A DNA stretch of 64,000 nt. Origin: Viscum album (lineage: Eukaryota; Streptophyta; Magnoliopsida; Santalales; Viscaceae). The notes beneath the pieces were generated by a model. That model saw only the letters and a list, made by a program, of their open reading frames with translations, was not told where the DNA came from and ran no database searches. The stretch spans positions 954,402,097-954,466,096 of the forward strand of contig OY728121.1 of assembly GCA_963277665.1 (NCBI GenBank), written 5' to 3'. Positions 25,564-38,458 of the stretch are shown here, piece after piece. How positions within the stretch are numbered: position 1 is the first letter of the stretch; each line of letters starts with the position of its first letter. A program made the position numbers and the translations under genes.

Positions 25564-27633
25564 TGTAACATCCCAAGATTTCATAGTACGTTATTTCTTC
25601 GAATTAATTAAATAACTTGAACTACAAGCAACACTGAGTTCAAGTGCACCACGACATACCAAAAAAATAGTTCAAAAGCGGCTATGAATAATATTAACTT
25701 AATTTTTAACTATATAAAATCCTTATAATTTTAGAATCCATATTATGAGTTTCTTAGACATAATGTAAGAACTAATTCATTTTTTCAGATAAAAGAAGTA
25801 TTTTTCAAAAAATGCACTTTTACCGCCTTTTAATGGTGAACCCTTTTTAAATCCAATATTTGAAACTTTTATATATTCAATTTGACAAATAAACTTTTTA
25901 TTTCAAATCAGGACATATGAATTTAGTTTCAAAAAATTCTTGGTGTTTTTCTGATAACTTTCATATTTGGGTGAATAGTGACAAATACTATATTTTAACT
26001 GAAACCAACTTTTTTAATCAAAATAATTTATAGTGTTAGATTATACATTTTAATGGTTTTTAAGTATTAATATATTATATTTTTATCATTTAATACAATT
26101 CTGGTCATTGTAAGTAATTTCACTTTGAAATTGGACATAAACAAGTGTCAATCTTTTGATAGTTATTGTTTCTAAAAAATACGCCTTTTGGTTTTGACAA
26201 CGGGAATTAATTTTAAATTAATAAATGCAACTTATATGTTTTTAATTTGGAAAAATAGACTTCATTTTTGAATTCATAATATCAAAATTAGCATAGGGTG
26301 AATTTTTGGTTTTTTTCTGAAAACTTTCAATATTTGATGAATAGTGAAAAACACAAAGTTATTTTTTAATACGACTTTTTATTTAAATGAATATTTTTTT
26401 TATTTAAATTTATTTTAGGTAAAAAGAGATACATACTACCTATATATGTTCAATTTAATTAATTGGAGTCATTTTATAATAAGTTTAGATATATAAAAAT
26501 TTTATTTAAATTTTACCGTCTTTTACACACCTCCTTGGAGCATTTGCAAATTTACATAAAACATAATTTTACCGCTTCTGTGAGTTGAATTTAAAAAATC
26601 ATAGACAAAATATTAATATCAAGGAGTAAAATTTGGTTCAATAAGATAAATTTTTTTGGTGAATAGTAACCTTTTACATTTATTTACCACAATTGAAAGT
26701 AAATAGGGTAATTAAGGGTAAAAATGATATTATTATTACCCTAACACATGTCCTAATTTATTGGATAAGTTTAATTCGACCCGAAACAACCTTAGGAATA
26801 AAATAATACACTTTAGGTCCACTTGGATTAGATTAAGACATTTATTATTATTTTATTTAAAGAAGAGTTAAAAGAGTTAAAATCAAAGATTAATAAATAA
26901 ACCATTTTTAATATAGGGTTATACATAAGGTAAATTCGACTATAAATATTCATTAGAAAGATAAAAATATTTCCTACATAATTTTATTTTATTTATAATT
27001 TTTAGAGGTTAAATAATTAAATTTATTAATGTCACAATCACGACGCAATAATTACCTTATTAATGAAAGAATAAAATAAATGGTATTATAAATATTAAAA
27101 TAAATATAATTTAAAAGTTTTCATGACATCCACGAATTTTATAGTTGAATATGATATGTTATTATTGATTCAAAGTATTTTGTTTGATTAATCATGCTAT
27201 TATTATTTTAACAAAAAACAAATACCAAATAGTGTCAAAATTGACATAAAATAGTTTTCTAAAACATATTATATTATTAATTGATATAATGGTCCTAAAA
27301 ATCTACGGTTCTGCCAAAATAATTATATAATAATTTATATGACTTTAATTAACCAATTGGGGTTCTATTGGAAGTATATAGTAAGTTTATTAACCATATA
27401 GTGTAAGAATACAAGAAGACACGGTAAAAGTTAAATTATTTAACTTCGAGTTAAATCTAAATGATAAGGTTAAAATGGTAACCTAAACTTGTCTAAAACC
27501 TATTGTTTGAAAGGATTTAGACCCATCCCCACCCTAGTATCTAAATAAGTCACTTTTTATCCATTATAAAGAGAATATGAATTTATTATAAAAAAATATT
27601 TTATGTTTTTCCAATGGTGCCCCTCACCCCTCT

Positions 27634-27642
27634 TATAAAAGG
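27634..27642 (+). promoter_or_regulatory. TATA box of LTR 3
   Basis: TATAAAAGG at offset 2070, in the consensus context CCCCTCACCCCTCT before and GCACTTACCCTTCTCTC after. Confidence 0.65.
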
Positions 27643-27978
27643 GCACTTACCCTTCTCTCAAATTCACACCTCCAAACCCATTTGGCTCAGCCAAACCCTG
27701 CCCAAATATCCTCTAAACTATCCTAAATTCATCATAGAGGCCTTCCTTGGGTCAGAATGCCAACCTATGTAGCCCTTTTGATCAAATCAAAAGGAAGAAC
27801 CCGAAGAAGTGGTAATGATTTCACCACCCTCTTTCAAGTTCTCTTATTCTTCCACTTACTCTTTCGTTGTTGTTTCCATTATAAAATAACAACTACGGTA
27901 TATTATATATATTGTGATGTTATTATAAATATGGAACAATTATATTCATTATTTTATCCATCTTATTAATGATAATGT

Positions 27979-28423
27979 CACCATGCGTGCGTACGTACGA
28001 CTTACTGTCTCCACACCGTGGTGTAATTTGTTATTCAACACTATGTTATTTGTATGGATATAATGATGAGTAATATGTATATAAATAATTAAAATAACAT
28101 GATAATGTCTATGGAAAATTAATATACCATCCAATTCCACACCTTTTAGGAAATGATATTGTCGCTCGTGCGTACGTACGAATTTCCGTCTGCACGACAC
28201 GATGAGATTCATTTCCACATTCACCATTCATCAACGATTATAAAAATATATTTTACTAATAAGTATGTAATATATGACATAATAATGCTAATGGATATAT
28301 ATATATATACATTTATATATGTACTTACATATATCTTATTCACTTAGTTCCGTTTAACACGATATCAAAAAGTAAACATCGTTTATGCGTACGTACGGAC
28401 TATCGTCTCCATAAACGGTGTTT
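27979..28423 (+). other. Stem-loop cluster A/B/C in LTR 3
   Basis: A is 27979-28023, B 28159-28205 and C 28374-28423. All three keep CGTACGTACG intact. C shows the clearest stem: AAACATCGTTTATG against CATAAACGGTGTTT pairs over 14 positions in RNA, with one U-G wobble. A has one mismatch in its lower stem (CACACC instead of CACGCC). Confidence 0.8.
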
Positions 28424-29450
28424 TTAATTTCATATATATGTCTATTATACATATTTATATTATAAATATATATGATATATAAATCATGTTTTATATTCGG
28501 GAATTATTTAAATCTTGATCTTAGTGATACAATCAAGAGTAACAAGTTAAAACATGAATGATAATGAGAGCGATTAGTACCCGAAATGTTAATTTAACAT
28601 GGAAATAATTATTAAATGGTTAGTATAAAGTCATAATTGAATCATGTATGATATCATAAATATAAATATGGTTTTGTTATAATTTAATAACATACTACGA
28701 TCATCATACATGGGGTTTAATATACCCTCTACTAAAGGAATGATCAAGGTAAAGGTTAGTTCCTCAATCCCATTATTATCCGAGATTGTTTATGTGTAAG
28801 CATTTACTGGGAAATTTTTATCATCCAGGTCCATTTCACATAAAAATGATTTCAACATGAATATTTTAAGGACTTGTGAAAGTTAATCTTTATCAAGATC
28901 AGAATTTTAAATGTTTTAAAGATTTATCTTTCTAAATCTTTTTAATTAATGTCCATGTTTTCAAAATGATTTTAAGGATTTATTTATATGGACATGAATG
29001 TTTTGAAATGATAATTATTTTCAAAAGATTCAAAGTGGTATGGGAAACTTTGATTCAAAAATCTCTTTTAAATTACTTCCGTTATAAATGTGTTACTTTT
29101 AAATGATTTTACAAAAAGGATATTTCTCTCAAAAATTTTTACTCATCATTTTCAACTATGTCAGCATCCTTTACTGGATATTATATTTGACTAAGGTTAA
29201 TTTATTATAATAAAATATTCCATATTGTATTGAATGTGTTATTATAGCTTTGACTGTGGATGTTCTATTTTTATACCAGTCATGGTTTATGGTTAATGTA
29301 TTGATATTTCGTATGCTAGTTTTAATACGAATGTTTATGTTATATTTAAACCTTTCCATATGAGGAATGTATTGGACATAGTAAGTGATGGGTGGATCCG
29401 CTATAGCTCCTCGATTCATTGGTAGCTCTAAAGAGACAACTAGAAGTGGA

Positions 29451-29530
29451 ATTGGCTGAGGAATTTCCCAATTTGAGATACGGTTTTGGTCGAGGCCTTA
29501 ATCATTTTTATACGTCTTGGCCGAGGCCTT
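29451..29530 (+). repeat. Triple GGCYGAGGCC motif, LTR 3
   Basis: Copies TTGGCTGAGGAATT, TTGGTCGAGGCCTT and TTGGCCGAGGCCTT. The upstream palindrome has decayed here (TAGCTCTAAAGAGAC). Confidence 0.45.
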
Positions 29531-30051
29531 GAATTTTTTTTTCAGAATGTCAGACATTATACATTCCCTAATTTTGAAAATAATATTGATGGTTCATGTA
29601 GTCATTCAACTAGTAGAATACCAATTATTAAGTTTTATTATGGCATTATTTACTCAGTTCATATTCCTTCCATAAAAGTATTTATGTTTATTATTGGTAA
29701 AGACATGTGGTTTCAATTATTCAACATGATTGATATTTATGTTATCTTCTGATGTATTGCTTACCCTTACCGAGCGTTTGAGCTCACCCCTTTAGTATAT
29801 TTCATTTTCCCAAGATTCTAATAAGTGTATTATGATTGATATGTTGGGTTAAGCTAAAGGGAATAATGGCATTCTCGAAGAACTATTTTTTTGTATTGTA
29901 TGTTAGAAAGTGTAATGTAATGTTCATGTATACAATCTATTTTCTAACACTGCTAAACTGAGCAGTCTTTCAGGACTCGATTCCTTGTCATCATGCCAAT
30001 GTATTAAAATAATGCATAGACTCTGGGAATCTGGGGTTGGGGCGTTACATT

Positions 30052-30063
30052 TGGTATTAGAGG
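30052..30063 (+). other. Primer binding site, unit 3
   Basis: TGGTATTAGAGG, two bases after the CA end of LTR 3. Confidence 0.75.
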
Positions 30064-30545
30064 AAGTTTAGCAATAACCTTGGAAACTAGATTTAGATAA
30101 ACTCTGATTACAGCACATTACCCTAAGATAAACTTTGAGGATTTGTATAGAATAACATCCTAGAATTTTGGTAACGCAGATATTTGGTGAGTTTTCCAAC
30201 CAAATACATCTCTTTATGGATACGACCAGGTAGAGGTAGCTCTGGAACAGATGTACCTAGGGGTAAAACACGAAAACACCGCTTTGAGCTAGACTTGAAC
30301 GTGAACTGGTGGACGACAACGGGCCTTACTGCACTCTTGATTACGACACTCCTGAGGGATATGTTTAGGATAATTATCATTTTCTTTAAAAATAATTATG
30401 AACGATTTACAAGATTATAGATCCTCAAAGAAAATATTTTTATGGATTATATCCATAAACTGTTCAATTTATGATAGGTATTTTACATGTTTGGAATTAT
30501 TCATTTCTATTCATAAACTGACATAGTGTATTCCATTGTTTAGAA

Positions 30546-31063
30546 ATGGCTCCAAGTAGAAGGAATGTGAACTCTAGCAATACGTATGATCCAATGAGTA
30601 AGAAGGATCATATCTTTCATGGTATTAATCCAACATTTAGAAGGGAAATATTCTCCCTTTTATTCTCAACATATGAAGAAATAGAATCATGTGTTAATAA
30701 TATAGGAAATAATTCTATGAGTCCTATGGTTTTGAAGGGAAGCAAGAGAAGAAAAGGATAGAAGAGAGAAAGATGGATAAATGGAAGAGGGAAAAGAAGG
30801 ATTTTCCCATATGTGATATCTGTGGAAAGAATCACCTTGGTAAATGCTTGAAGTGAATAAGATTTTGTTATAAGTGTGGAGAAAAAGGACACCAAGTACG
30901 TGATTTCAAGGGTAAGAAAAAAGTTTCAAATGTACAATGCTTTATCTGCAATGAGTTGGGACACTACGCAAATCAATGTCCAAATCATCAGAGTATACCC
31001 CAAATGCTGCTATTGGATAAGAATCAAGTTATGATACTACTGAAGATGAAGAGGAATTATTAA
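30546..31063 (+). pseudogene. gag: Mini-gag pseudogene, unit 3 (frameshifted)
   Basis: The only copy with a net indel: one base is missing near codons 54-56 (after ATAGGAAA), so the N-terminal capsid-tail part (MAPSRRNVNSSNTYDP...) and the zinc-knuckle part lie in different frames. Downstream, CGKNHLGKC, CYKCGEKGHQ and CFICNELGHYANQC remain recognisable in the second frame, with further damage (GTA CGT replacing the last Cys of the middle module, and a TGA after LGKCLK). The copy cannot be translated through. Confidence 0.7.
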
Positions 31064-31573
31064 GAGTTCTTATGTTGTTATTAAAGTATTGTGTCATTTG
31101 AGTGTTATATCAATGATGTACTGGTTATATGTGGTATGAAAATAAATAAGGATTGTACTGCAGTACTATTTCATTGGGAATTTGAGATTATATGGTCCTG
31201 ATACTAAGGTAGTAATTTTGGAATAAGAGATGGTTGATTTGGATAAATTATATTGGATATTCTTGACAATCTTGGAACTCATTAATGATTTGTGTATTCC
31301 ATCATTGTTGGAGTTTACAACATTTTTGGATAGAATAAGTACATCCAGTATTCTATAAGGAATTAGGAAGCATGAATGTAATCAATAAGGATTTATGGTA
31401 ATTCAGGATGCTTCAGTGTTTTAAAAGAATACATGATGAAGGTGTTCACATGTTATTACGTGGAAAAAAATAACTTCATTCTGTTTAACTTCCTTATATA
31501 TTATGGACTGCGAGTTTGGACAGAACTATTTTGGATAAATTTAGTTTGAGATTATTTTTGGATTTCCATAAAA

Positions 31574-31689
31574 AGGACTACCCGGAGGTCAGGCGACAAC
31601 CCGTCGCATCCGACAAGGCCGCCAGACTTGACCCCGCAACCGAAGGGCGAAAAGGGTGTATCACCTACCACTGACCCACGTGATGTTCT
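31574..31689 (-). mobile_element. SINE-like tRNA-derived segment, internal 3
   Basis: Box A complement CCTACCACTGACCC is intact. Box B complement is changed to GACTTGACCCC by one A-to-C substitution. Confidence 0.5.
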
Positions 31690-31996
31690 AGATTGAATAA
31701 TCTAGTTTTTTAAGGGTCTGATAGGTAAATTATAAATTCATTATTTTTGGAATCCTATACGATTAGGATAAATAGAATATATTTTTTTGAAATATTTTGT
31801 AGTGAAAGATGAATTTGTAGTAGGAATTAGTTAAAGGATTTAACTCTACATGTCAGGTATATATATATATATTCCATCTTATTAAGACTAAATTTTATTA
31901 ACCCAATTTCCAATATGAGTTCTCCACAAAGGTATGTTCTATTTTTAACCATTTATTTTTGATGAACAATTTCAAATTGTGAGGACACAATTTATT

Positions 31997-32010
31997 GAAG
32001 GATGGAAGAA
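31997..32010 (+). other. Polypurine tract before LTR 4
   Basis: GAAGGATGGAAGAA, with one T interruption, directly before TGTAACACCCC. Confidence 0.7.
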
Positions 32011-34088
32011 TGTAACACCCCAAGATTTCATAGAACGCTATTTCTTCAAAGTAATTCAATAACATGCACTACACGCAACACCGAGTTCAAGCGCACTACG
32101 ACTTAAAAAACTAGCCATTAAAAAGTGGTTATGAATAATATTAACTGAATTTTGAACTCTATACAATCCTTATAATTTTAGAATCCATATTATGAGTTTC
32201 TTAGACATAATGTAAGAACTGATTCATTTTTTCAGATAAAAGAAGTATTTTTCAAAAAATGCACTTTTACCGCCTTTTAATGGCGAAACCTTTTTAAGTC
32301 CAATATTTGAAACTTTTCTATATTCAATTTGACAAAATAAACCTTTTTTTAGAATCGAGACATAATAATTTAGTTTCAATAAATTTTTGGTGTTTTTCTG
32401 ATAACTTTCATATTTGGGTGAACTGTGAAAATTACTATATTTTAACTGAAAACAACTTTTTTAATAAAAATAATTTATAGTGTTAAATTATACATTTTAA
32501 TGGTTTGGAAGTATTAATAGATTATATTTTTACTTTTTAATCCAATTCTGGTCATTTTAAGTAATTTCACTTTGAAATTGGACATAAAGAAGTGTCAATC
32601 TTTTGATAGTTATTGTTTCTTAAAAATACCACTTTTGGTTTTGACAACTGGAATTAATTTTAAATTAATAAATGCAACTTATATGTTTTGAATTTGGTAA
32701 AATAGACTTCATTTTTGAATTCAGAATATCAAAATTAGCTTAGGGTGAATTTTTGGTATTTTTTTAAAAACATTCCATTTTTGATGAATAATGAAAAACA
32801 CTGAGTTATTGTTTAAAACTGACTCTTTATTTAAAAAATTATTTATTTTATTTAAATTTATTTTAGGTAAAAATAGATACATACAACTTATATATGTTTA
32901 ATTTAATTCAATGGAGTCATTTTATAATAAGTTTAGATATATAAAAATTTTATTTAAATTTTACCGTTTTTACCAACCTCCTAGGAGCATTAGAAAAATT
33001 ACATAAAACATAATTTTACCACTTCTGTGAGTTAAATTTCAAAAATCCAAGAGACACGGTTAATATCAAGGATTAAAATGTGGTTTAATAAGATAAAAAT
33101 AATTTTTTGGTGAATAGAAACCTTTTACTTTTATTTACCACGATTAAAAGTTAATAGGGTAATTAAGGGTAAAAATGATATTATTATTACCCTAACACAT
33201 GTCCTAATTCTATTGGATAAGTTTAATTCGACCAAAAATAACCTTATGAGTAAAATATGACCCTATAGGGCCACTTGAATTAGATTAAGACATTTATTAT
33301 TATTTTATTTAAAGAAGAGTTAAAAGAGTTAAAATCAATGTTTAATAATTAAAAAAATATTAATATAGGGTTATACATAAGATAAATTCGACTGTAAATA
33401 TTCATTAAAAAGATAAAAATATTTCCTACATAATTGTATTTTATTTTGTAATTTTTAGTGGTTAAATAATTAAATTTATTAATGACACAATGATGATGCA
33501 GTAATTACCATATTAATGAAAGTATAAAATAAATGGTATTATAAATATTAAAATAAATATAATTTCAAAGTTTTTATGTCATCCACGAATTTTATAGTTG
33601 AATATGACATGTTATGATTGATTCAATGTATTTTTTTTGAAGTAATCATTCGGTTATTATTTTATCAAAAAACAAATACCAAATAATGTCAAAATTGACA
33701 TAAAATAGTCTTTAAAACAAATATTATATTATTAACTGATATAATGGTCCTAGAAATCTAACGTTCGGCCCAAATACTTATATAATAATATATATAACAT
33801 TAATGAACCAATTCAGGTTTTATTGGCATTATATAGTAAGTTTATTAACCATATAGTGTAAGAATACAAGAAGACACAGTAAAAGTTAAATTATTTAACT
33901 TTGAGTTAAATCTAAATGATAATGTAAAAATGGTAACCTAAACTTGTCTAAAACCTATTGGTTGACAGGAGTTTGACCCATCCCCACTATATCCTCTAAA
34001 TAAGTCACTTTGGTGCCATTATAAATCGAATATGAATTTATTATAAAATAATAATTTATGTTTTTCCAAAGGTGTCCCTCACCCCTCT

Positions 34089-34097
34089 TATAAAAGG
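34089..34097 (+). promoter_or_regulatory. TATA box of LTR 4
   Basis: TATAAAAGG at offset 2078, preceded by CCCTCACCCCTCT. Confidence 0.65.
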
Positions 34098-34434
34098 GAA
34101 CTTACCCTTTTCTAAAATTCACACCTTCAAAGCCATTTTGTCTCGGACAAACCCTACCCAAATATCCTCCCATCAATCCCTACTTTATCCTAGAGGCCCT
34201 AATTTGGTCAGAAAGCCAACCTAAGGAGCCCTTTTGATCAAATCAACAGGAAGAACCTGAAAAAGAGGTAATGATTTCACCACCCTCTTTCAAGTTCTCT
34301 AATTCTTCCACTTACTCTTTCTTTGTTGTTTCCATTATAAAATAATAAATCCAGTATATTATATATATTGTGATGTTATTATAAATATGTAACAACTATA
34401 TTCATTATTCTATCCATATTATGAATGATAATGT

Positions 34435-34873
34435 CACCATGCGTGCGTACATACGGCTTACCGTCTCCACGCCGTGGTGTAATTTGTTATTCAACACTAT
34501 GTTATTTGGATGGATATAATGATGAGTGATATGTATATAAATAATGGATATAACATGATAATGTCTGTATAAAATTAATATACCATCCAATTTCACACCT
34601 TTAAGAAAATGATATTGTCACTCGTGCGTACGTACGGATTACCGTCTCCACGACGCGATGAGATTCATTTACATGTTCACAATTCATCAACAATTATAAA
34701 AATATATATTTGTAATAAGTATGTAATATATGACATAGTAATGATACTGGAGATATATATATATATATATGTACTTACATATATCATATTCACTTAGTTC
34801 TGTTCAATACGATATGAAAACAGAAACAATGTTTATGCGTACGTACAGACTACCGTCTCCATAAACGGTGTTT
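34435..34873 (+). other. Stem-loop cluster A/B/C in LTR 4
   Basis: A is 34435-34479, B 34615-34661 and C 34824-34873. B matches the family consensus across the core (CGTACGTACG then GATTACCGTCTC). A has CGTACATACG, a CpG-to-CpA type change. C has CGTACGTACA and an A-G mismatch in its outer stem. Confidence 0.78.
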
Positions 34874-35901
34874 TTCATTTCATATATATGTCTATTATAG
34901 ATATTTATATTCTAAATATATATTATATATACATCATGTTTTATATTCTGGATGTATTTTAATATTTATCTAAGTGATACAATCAAGAGTAACAAGTTAA
35001 AACACGTACGATAAAGAGAGCGATTATTACCCGAAATGTTAATTTAACATGGAAATGATTACAAAATGGGTAGTATAAATTCATACCTGAATCATGTATG
35101 ATATCATAAATATTAATATGGTTTTGGTATAATTATATAAAATAAAAATATCTTTATACAGGAGGTTAAACGTACCCTCAACTAAAGGAATGTTCAAGGA
35201 ACGGGTTAATTCCTCAATCACATTATTATCCGAGACTGTTTATGTGTAAGAATTTACTAGGAAATTTTTATTATCCATGTCCATTTTTCATAAAAATGAT
35301 TTCAAAATGAATATCTTAAGGATTTTTGAAAGTTATTCATTATCACGATCATAATTTTAAATGTTTTAAAGATTTATCTTTCTAAATATTTTTAATTAAT
35401 GGCAATGTTTTTAAAATTATTTAACGGATTTATTTATATGGACATGAATGATTTGAAATGATAATTTTTTCAAAAGTTTAAAAGTGGTATGGGACACTTT
35501 GATTCAAAAATCTATTTTTAATTACTTACTTTATAAATTTGTGGCTTTTTAATGATTTTACAAAAAGGATATTTCTCTCAAAAAAAATTACTCATCATTT
35601 TCAACTATGTCATCATCCTTTACTGGATATTATTTTTGATTGAGGTTGGTTTATTATCAAACAGTCTTCCATATTGTATTGAATGAGTTATGATATGCTT
35701 GACTATGGATGTTCTATTTTTATACCATTCATGGTTTATGGTTAATGTATTGACATTTTGTTTCCTAGTTTTAATACGAATGATTATGTTATATTTCAAC
35801 GTTTTCATATGAGGAATGTATTGGACGTAGTAAGTGATGGGTGGATCCCGCTATAGCTCCTCAATGAATCAATAGGTCTCATGAAAAAACTAGACGTGGA
35901 A

Positions 35902-35982
35902 ATGTCCTAGGCCTTTCCCAATTTTCGATATGGTTTTCGTGGAGGCTTTAATCAATTTTAGACGTCTTGGATGAGGCCTTGA
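35902..35982 (+). repeat. Triple GGCYGAGGCC motif, LTR 4 (degraded)
   Basis: Copies read TGTCCTAGGCCTT, TTCGTGGAGGCTTT and TTGGATGAGGCCTT. The upstream palindrome is changed to GTCTCATGAAAA. Confidence 0.4.
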
Positions 35983-36501
35983 CAAAATGTTTCAGAATGT
36001 CTGGCATTATACATTCCCTCATTATCAAGAAAATATTGATGGTTCATGTGGTCATTCGACTAGTAAAATACCCATGATTATGTTTTATTATGGCATTATT
36101 TACTTAGTTCATATTCCTGCCATAAAATTATTCATGTTTATTATTGGTAAAGGCATGTGGTTTCAATTATTCATCATGCTTAATATTTATGTTATCTTCC
36201 ACTGTATTGTTTACCCTTACTTAGAGTTTGAGATCACCCCTTTTGTATATTTCATTTTCCTAGGATTACAAGAAGTGTATTATGATTGATATGAAGGGTT
36301 AAGATAAAGGGAATAAAGGAGTTCTCAAAGAACTATTTTTTTGTATTGTATGTTAGAAAGTGTAATGTAATGTTCATGTATGCAATATATTTTCCAAGGC
36401 TGCTAAACTGATCGATCGTTCGGGACTTGATTCTTTGTCATCATGCCAATGTATTACAATAATGCACCGACTCTAGGAATCTAGGGTCGGGGCATTACAG
36501 T

Positions 36502-36513
36502 TGGTATCAGAGA
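36502..36513 (+). other. Primer binding site, unit 4
   Basis: TGGTATCAGAGA, differing from the tRNA-iMet complement only at the last base. Together with unit 5 it is one of the two best preserved PBS copies. Confidence 0.8.
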
Positions 36514-36989
36514 AAATTTAACAATAACCTTGGAAACTAGATTTAGATAAACTCTAATTAGATCACATTACCCTAAGATAGAATTTGAGGATTAGTATAG
36601 AATAACATCCTAGAATTTTGGTAATGTATAGATTTTGTGAGTTTTCCCAGAAAATACATCTCTGTCTGGATATGAGCAGAGGCGGATCTGGCATAGATGT
36701 ACCTAGGTGTAAAACCCGAAAACACCGTTTTGAGCTAGGCTCGAACGGGAAATGGTGCACGACAACAAGACTCTGCACTCTTGGTTACGACACTTACGGG
36801 GGATATGTTTAGGATAATTCTCATTTTCTTTACAAATCATTATTAAGGATTAACAAGTATATACCTCCTCAAAGAATATATTTTTATGGATTATATCGAT
36901 AAACTGTTCAATTTAAGTTAAGTATTTTACATGTTTGGATTTATTCATTGCAATTCATAAACTAACATAGTGTATGCCATTTTATAGCA

Positions 36990-37508
36990 ATGGCGCCCAG
37001 TAGAAGGAATGTGAACTCCAAGAATACGTATGATCCAAAGAGTTAGAAGGATAATGTATTCCATGGTATTAAGCCGAAAATTAGAAGGGAAATAGTCTCC
37101 CCTGTATTATCAACATATGAAAAAAATAGTATCATGTGTTAATAAGATACATAAATAATTCTATGAGTCTAATGGTTTTGAACGGAGCAAGAGAAGAAAA
37201 TGATAGAAGAGAGAAAGATGGATAAATGGAAGAGGTAAACAAAGGATTTTCCAATATGTGATAACTGTGGAAATAATCACCATAGTAAATTCATGAAGGG
37301 AATGGGAGTTTGTTATAAGTGTGGAGAAAAAGGACACCAAGTATGTGATTTCAATGGTAAGAAGAAAGTTTCAAATGTACAATGCTTCATCTGCAAGGAG
37401 TTGGGACACTATGCAAATCAATGTGAAAATCATCAGAGTACACCCCAAATGCTGCTATTGGATAATAATCTAGTTATGATACTACCGAAGATGAACAGGA
37501 ATGATTAA
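36990..37508 (+). pseudogene. gag: Mini-gag pseudogene, unit 4
   Basis: Its length is kept (start ATG at 36990, stop at 37506-37508, 516 bp apart), although the N-terminal half carries stops, including the shared TAA at codon 56. From 37293 the last 71 codons are open and give the cleanest zinc-knuckle part of any copy: CYKCGEKGHQVC, then a lysine-rich spacer, then CFICKELGHYANQC, a canonical C-x2-C-x4-H-x4-C knuckle. The first module keeps CDNCGNNHHSK but has lost its last Cys (TTC). The tail ends MLLLDNN. Confidence 0.72.
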
Positions 37509-38019
37509 GAGTTTCTTATGTTTTTATTAAAGTATTGTGTCATTTGAGTGTGGTATCAATGATGTACTGGTCATATGAGTTATAAAAATAAATAAATATT
37601 GTACTGCAGTACTATTTCATTGGGGATTTGAGATTATATGGTCCTGATACAAAGGTAGTAATTTTGGAATAAGAGATGGTTGATTTTGGTAAATTATATT
37701 GGATGTTGTTGACTATCTTGGAACTGATTGATGATTTGTGTATTCAATCATTGTTAGAGTTTACAACATTTTTGGATAAAAGGAGTATATCCAGTATTCT
37801 TTAAGGAATTAGGGATCATGAATGTAATCAATAAGGTTTTATGGTAATTCAGGATGTTCTAGTGTTTTAAAAGAGTACATGATGAAGTTTTTCACATATT
37901 ATTACATGTAAAAAAGGATCTTCAATGTTTTTACCTTCCTTATAAATTATGGACTGTGAGTTTGGATAGAAGTATTTTGGATAAGTTTAGTTAGAGATTA
38001 TTTTTGGATTGCCATAAAA

Positions 38020-38135
38020 AGGACAACCCGGAGGTCAGGTGGCAACCCGTCACGTCCGGTAAGGCCGCGAGACTTGAACCCGCAACTGAAGGGTAAAAAT
38101 GGTGTATCACCTACCACTGGCCCACTTGATGTCTT
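38020..38135 (-). mobile_element. SINE-like tRNA-derived segment, internal 4
   Basis: Box A complement CCTACCACTGGCCC and box B complement GACTTGAACCCGC are both intact, making this and the internal 1 copy the best for testing SINE identity. Confidence 0.52.
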
Positions 38136-38444
38136 ATATTGAATAATCTAGTTTTTTAAGGGTCTGATAGGTAAATTATAAATTCATTATTTTTGGAACC
38201 CTATACGATTATGATAAATACATTATTTTTTTGAAATAATTTAGAGTTAAAGATGGGTTTGTAGTAGGAATTATTTAAAGCATGTAACTCTACATGTCAA
38301 GCATATATATATATATATATTCCCTCTTATTAAGACTAAATTTTATTAACCCAATTTCAGATATGAGTTCTCCACAAAGGTATGTTCTATTTTTAACCTT
38401 TTATTTTCGATGAACAATTTCAAATTGCGAGGACTCAATTTATT

Positions 38445-38458
38445 GAAGGAGGGAAGAA
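38445..38458 (+). other. Polypurine tract before LTR 5
   Basis: GAAGGAGGGAAGAA, identical to that before LTR 2. Confidence 0.75.

Larger units (their letters stand above)
25564..30049 (+). repeat. Array LTR 3 (4486 bp)
   Basis: Starts TGTAACATCCCAAGATTTC and ends GGGGCGTTACA, the best preserved 3' end. Shares variants with LTR 6 (TTTTTAATTTGG, AATAAATAAACC, TTATTATTG near 27158) and some with LTR 4 (CCACGAATTTTATAGTTG). Confidence 0.88.
30050..32010 (+). mobile_element. Internal region 3 (1961 bp)
   Basis: PBS, leader, mini-gag with a one-base loss (30546-31063), SINE-like segment (31574-31689) and purine tract. Belongs to the internal 1/3/4 subtype. No pol. Confidence 0.8.
32011..36499 (+). 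repeat. Array LTR 4 (4489 bp)
   Basis: Starts TGTAACACCCCAAGATTTC and ends GGGGCATTACA. The longest LTR, by only a few bases. Shares AAACTGAC and TATATAACATTAATGAACC with LTR 1, and TTTTGTTTCCTAG with LTR 5, so it is a mosaic. Confidence 0.88.
36500..38458 (+). mobile_element. Internal region 4 (1959 bp)
   Basis: PBS, leader, mini-gag (36990-37508), SINE-like segment (38020-38135) and purine tract, as in the other units. The shortest internal region. Confidence 0.8.

Noticed and set aside
34984..35044. Possible fourth stem-loop copy (AACACGTACGATAAAGAGAG, then CGATTATTACCCG)
   Set aside because: Only partial core similarity and no complementary arms. The nearby ATGTTAATTTAACAT palindrome is A+T-rich and simple.
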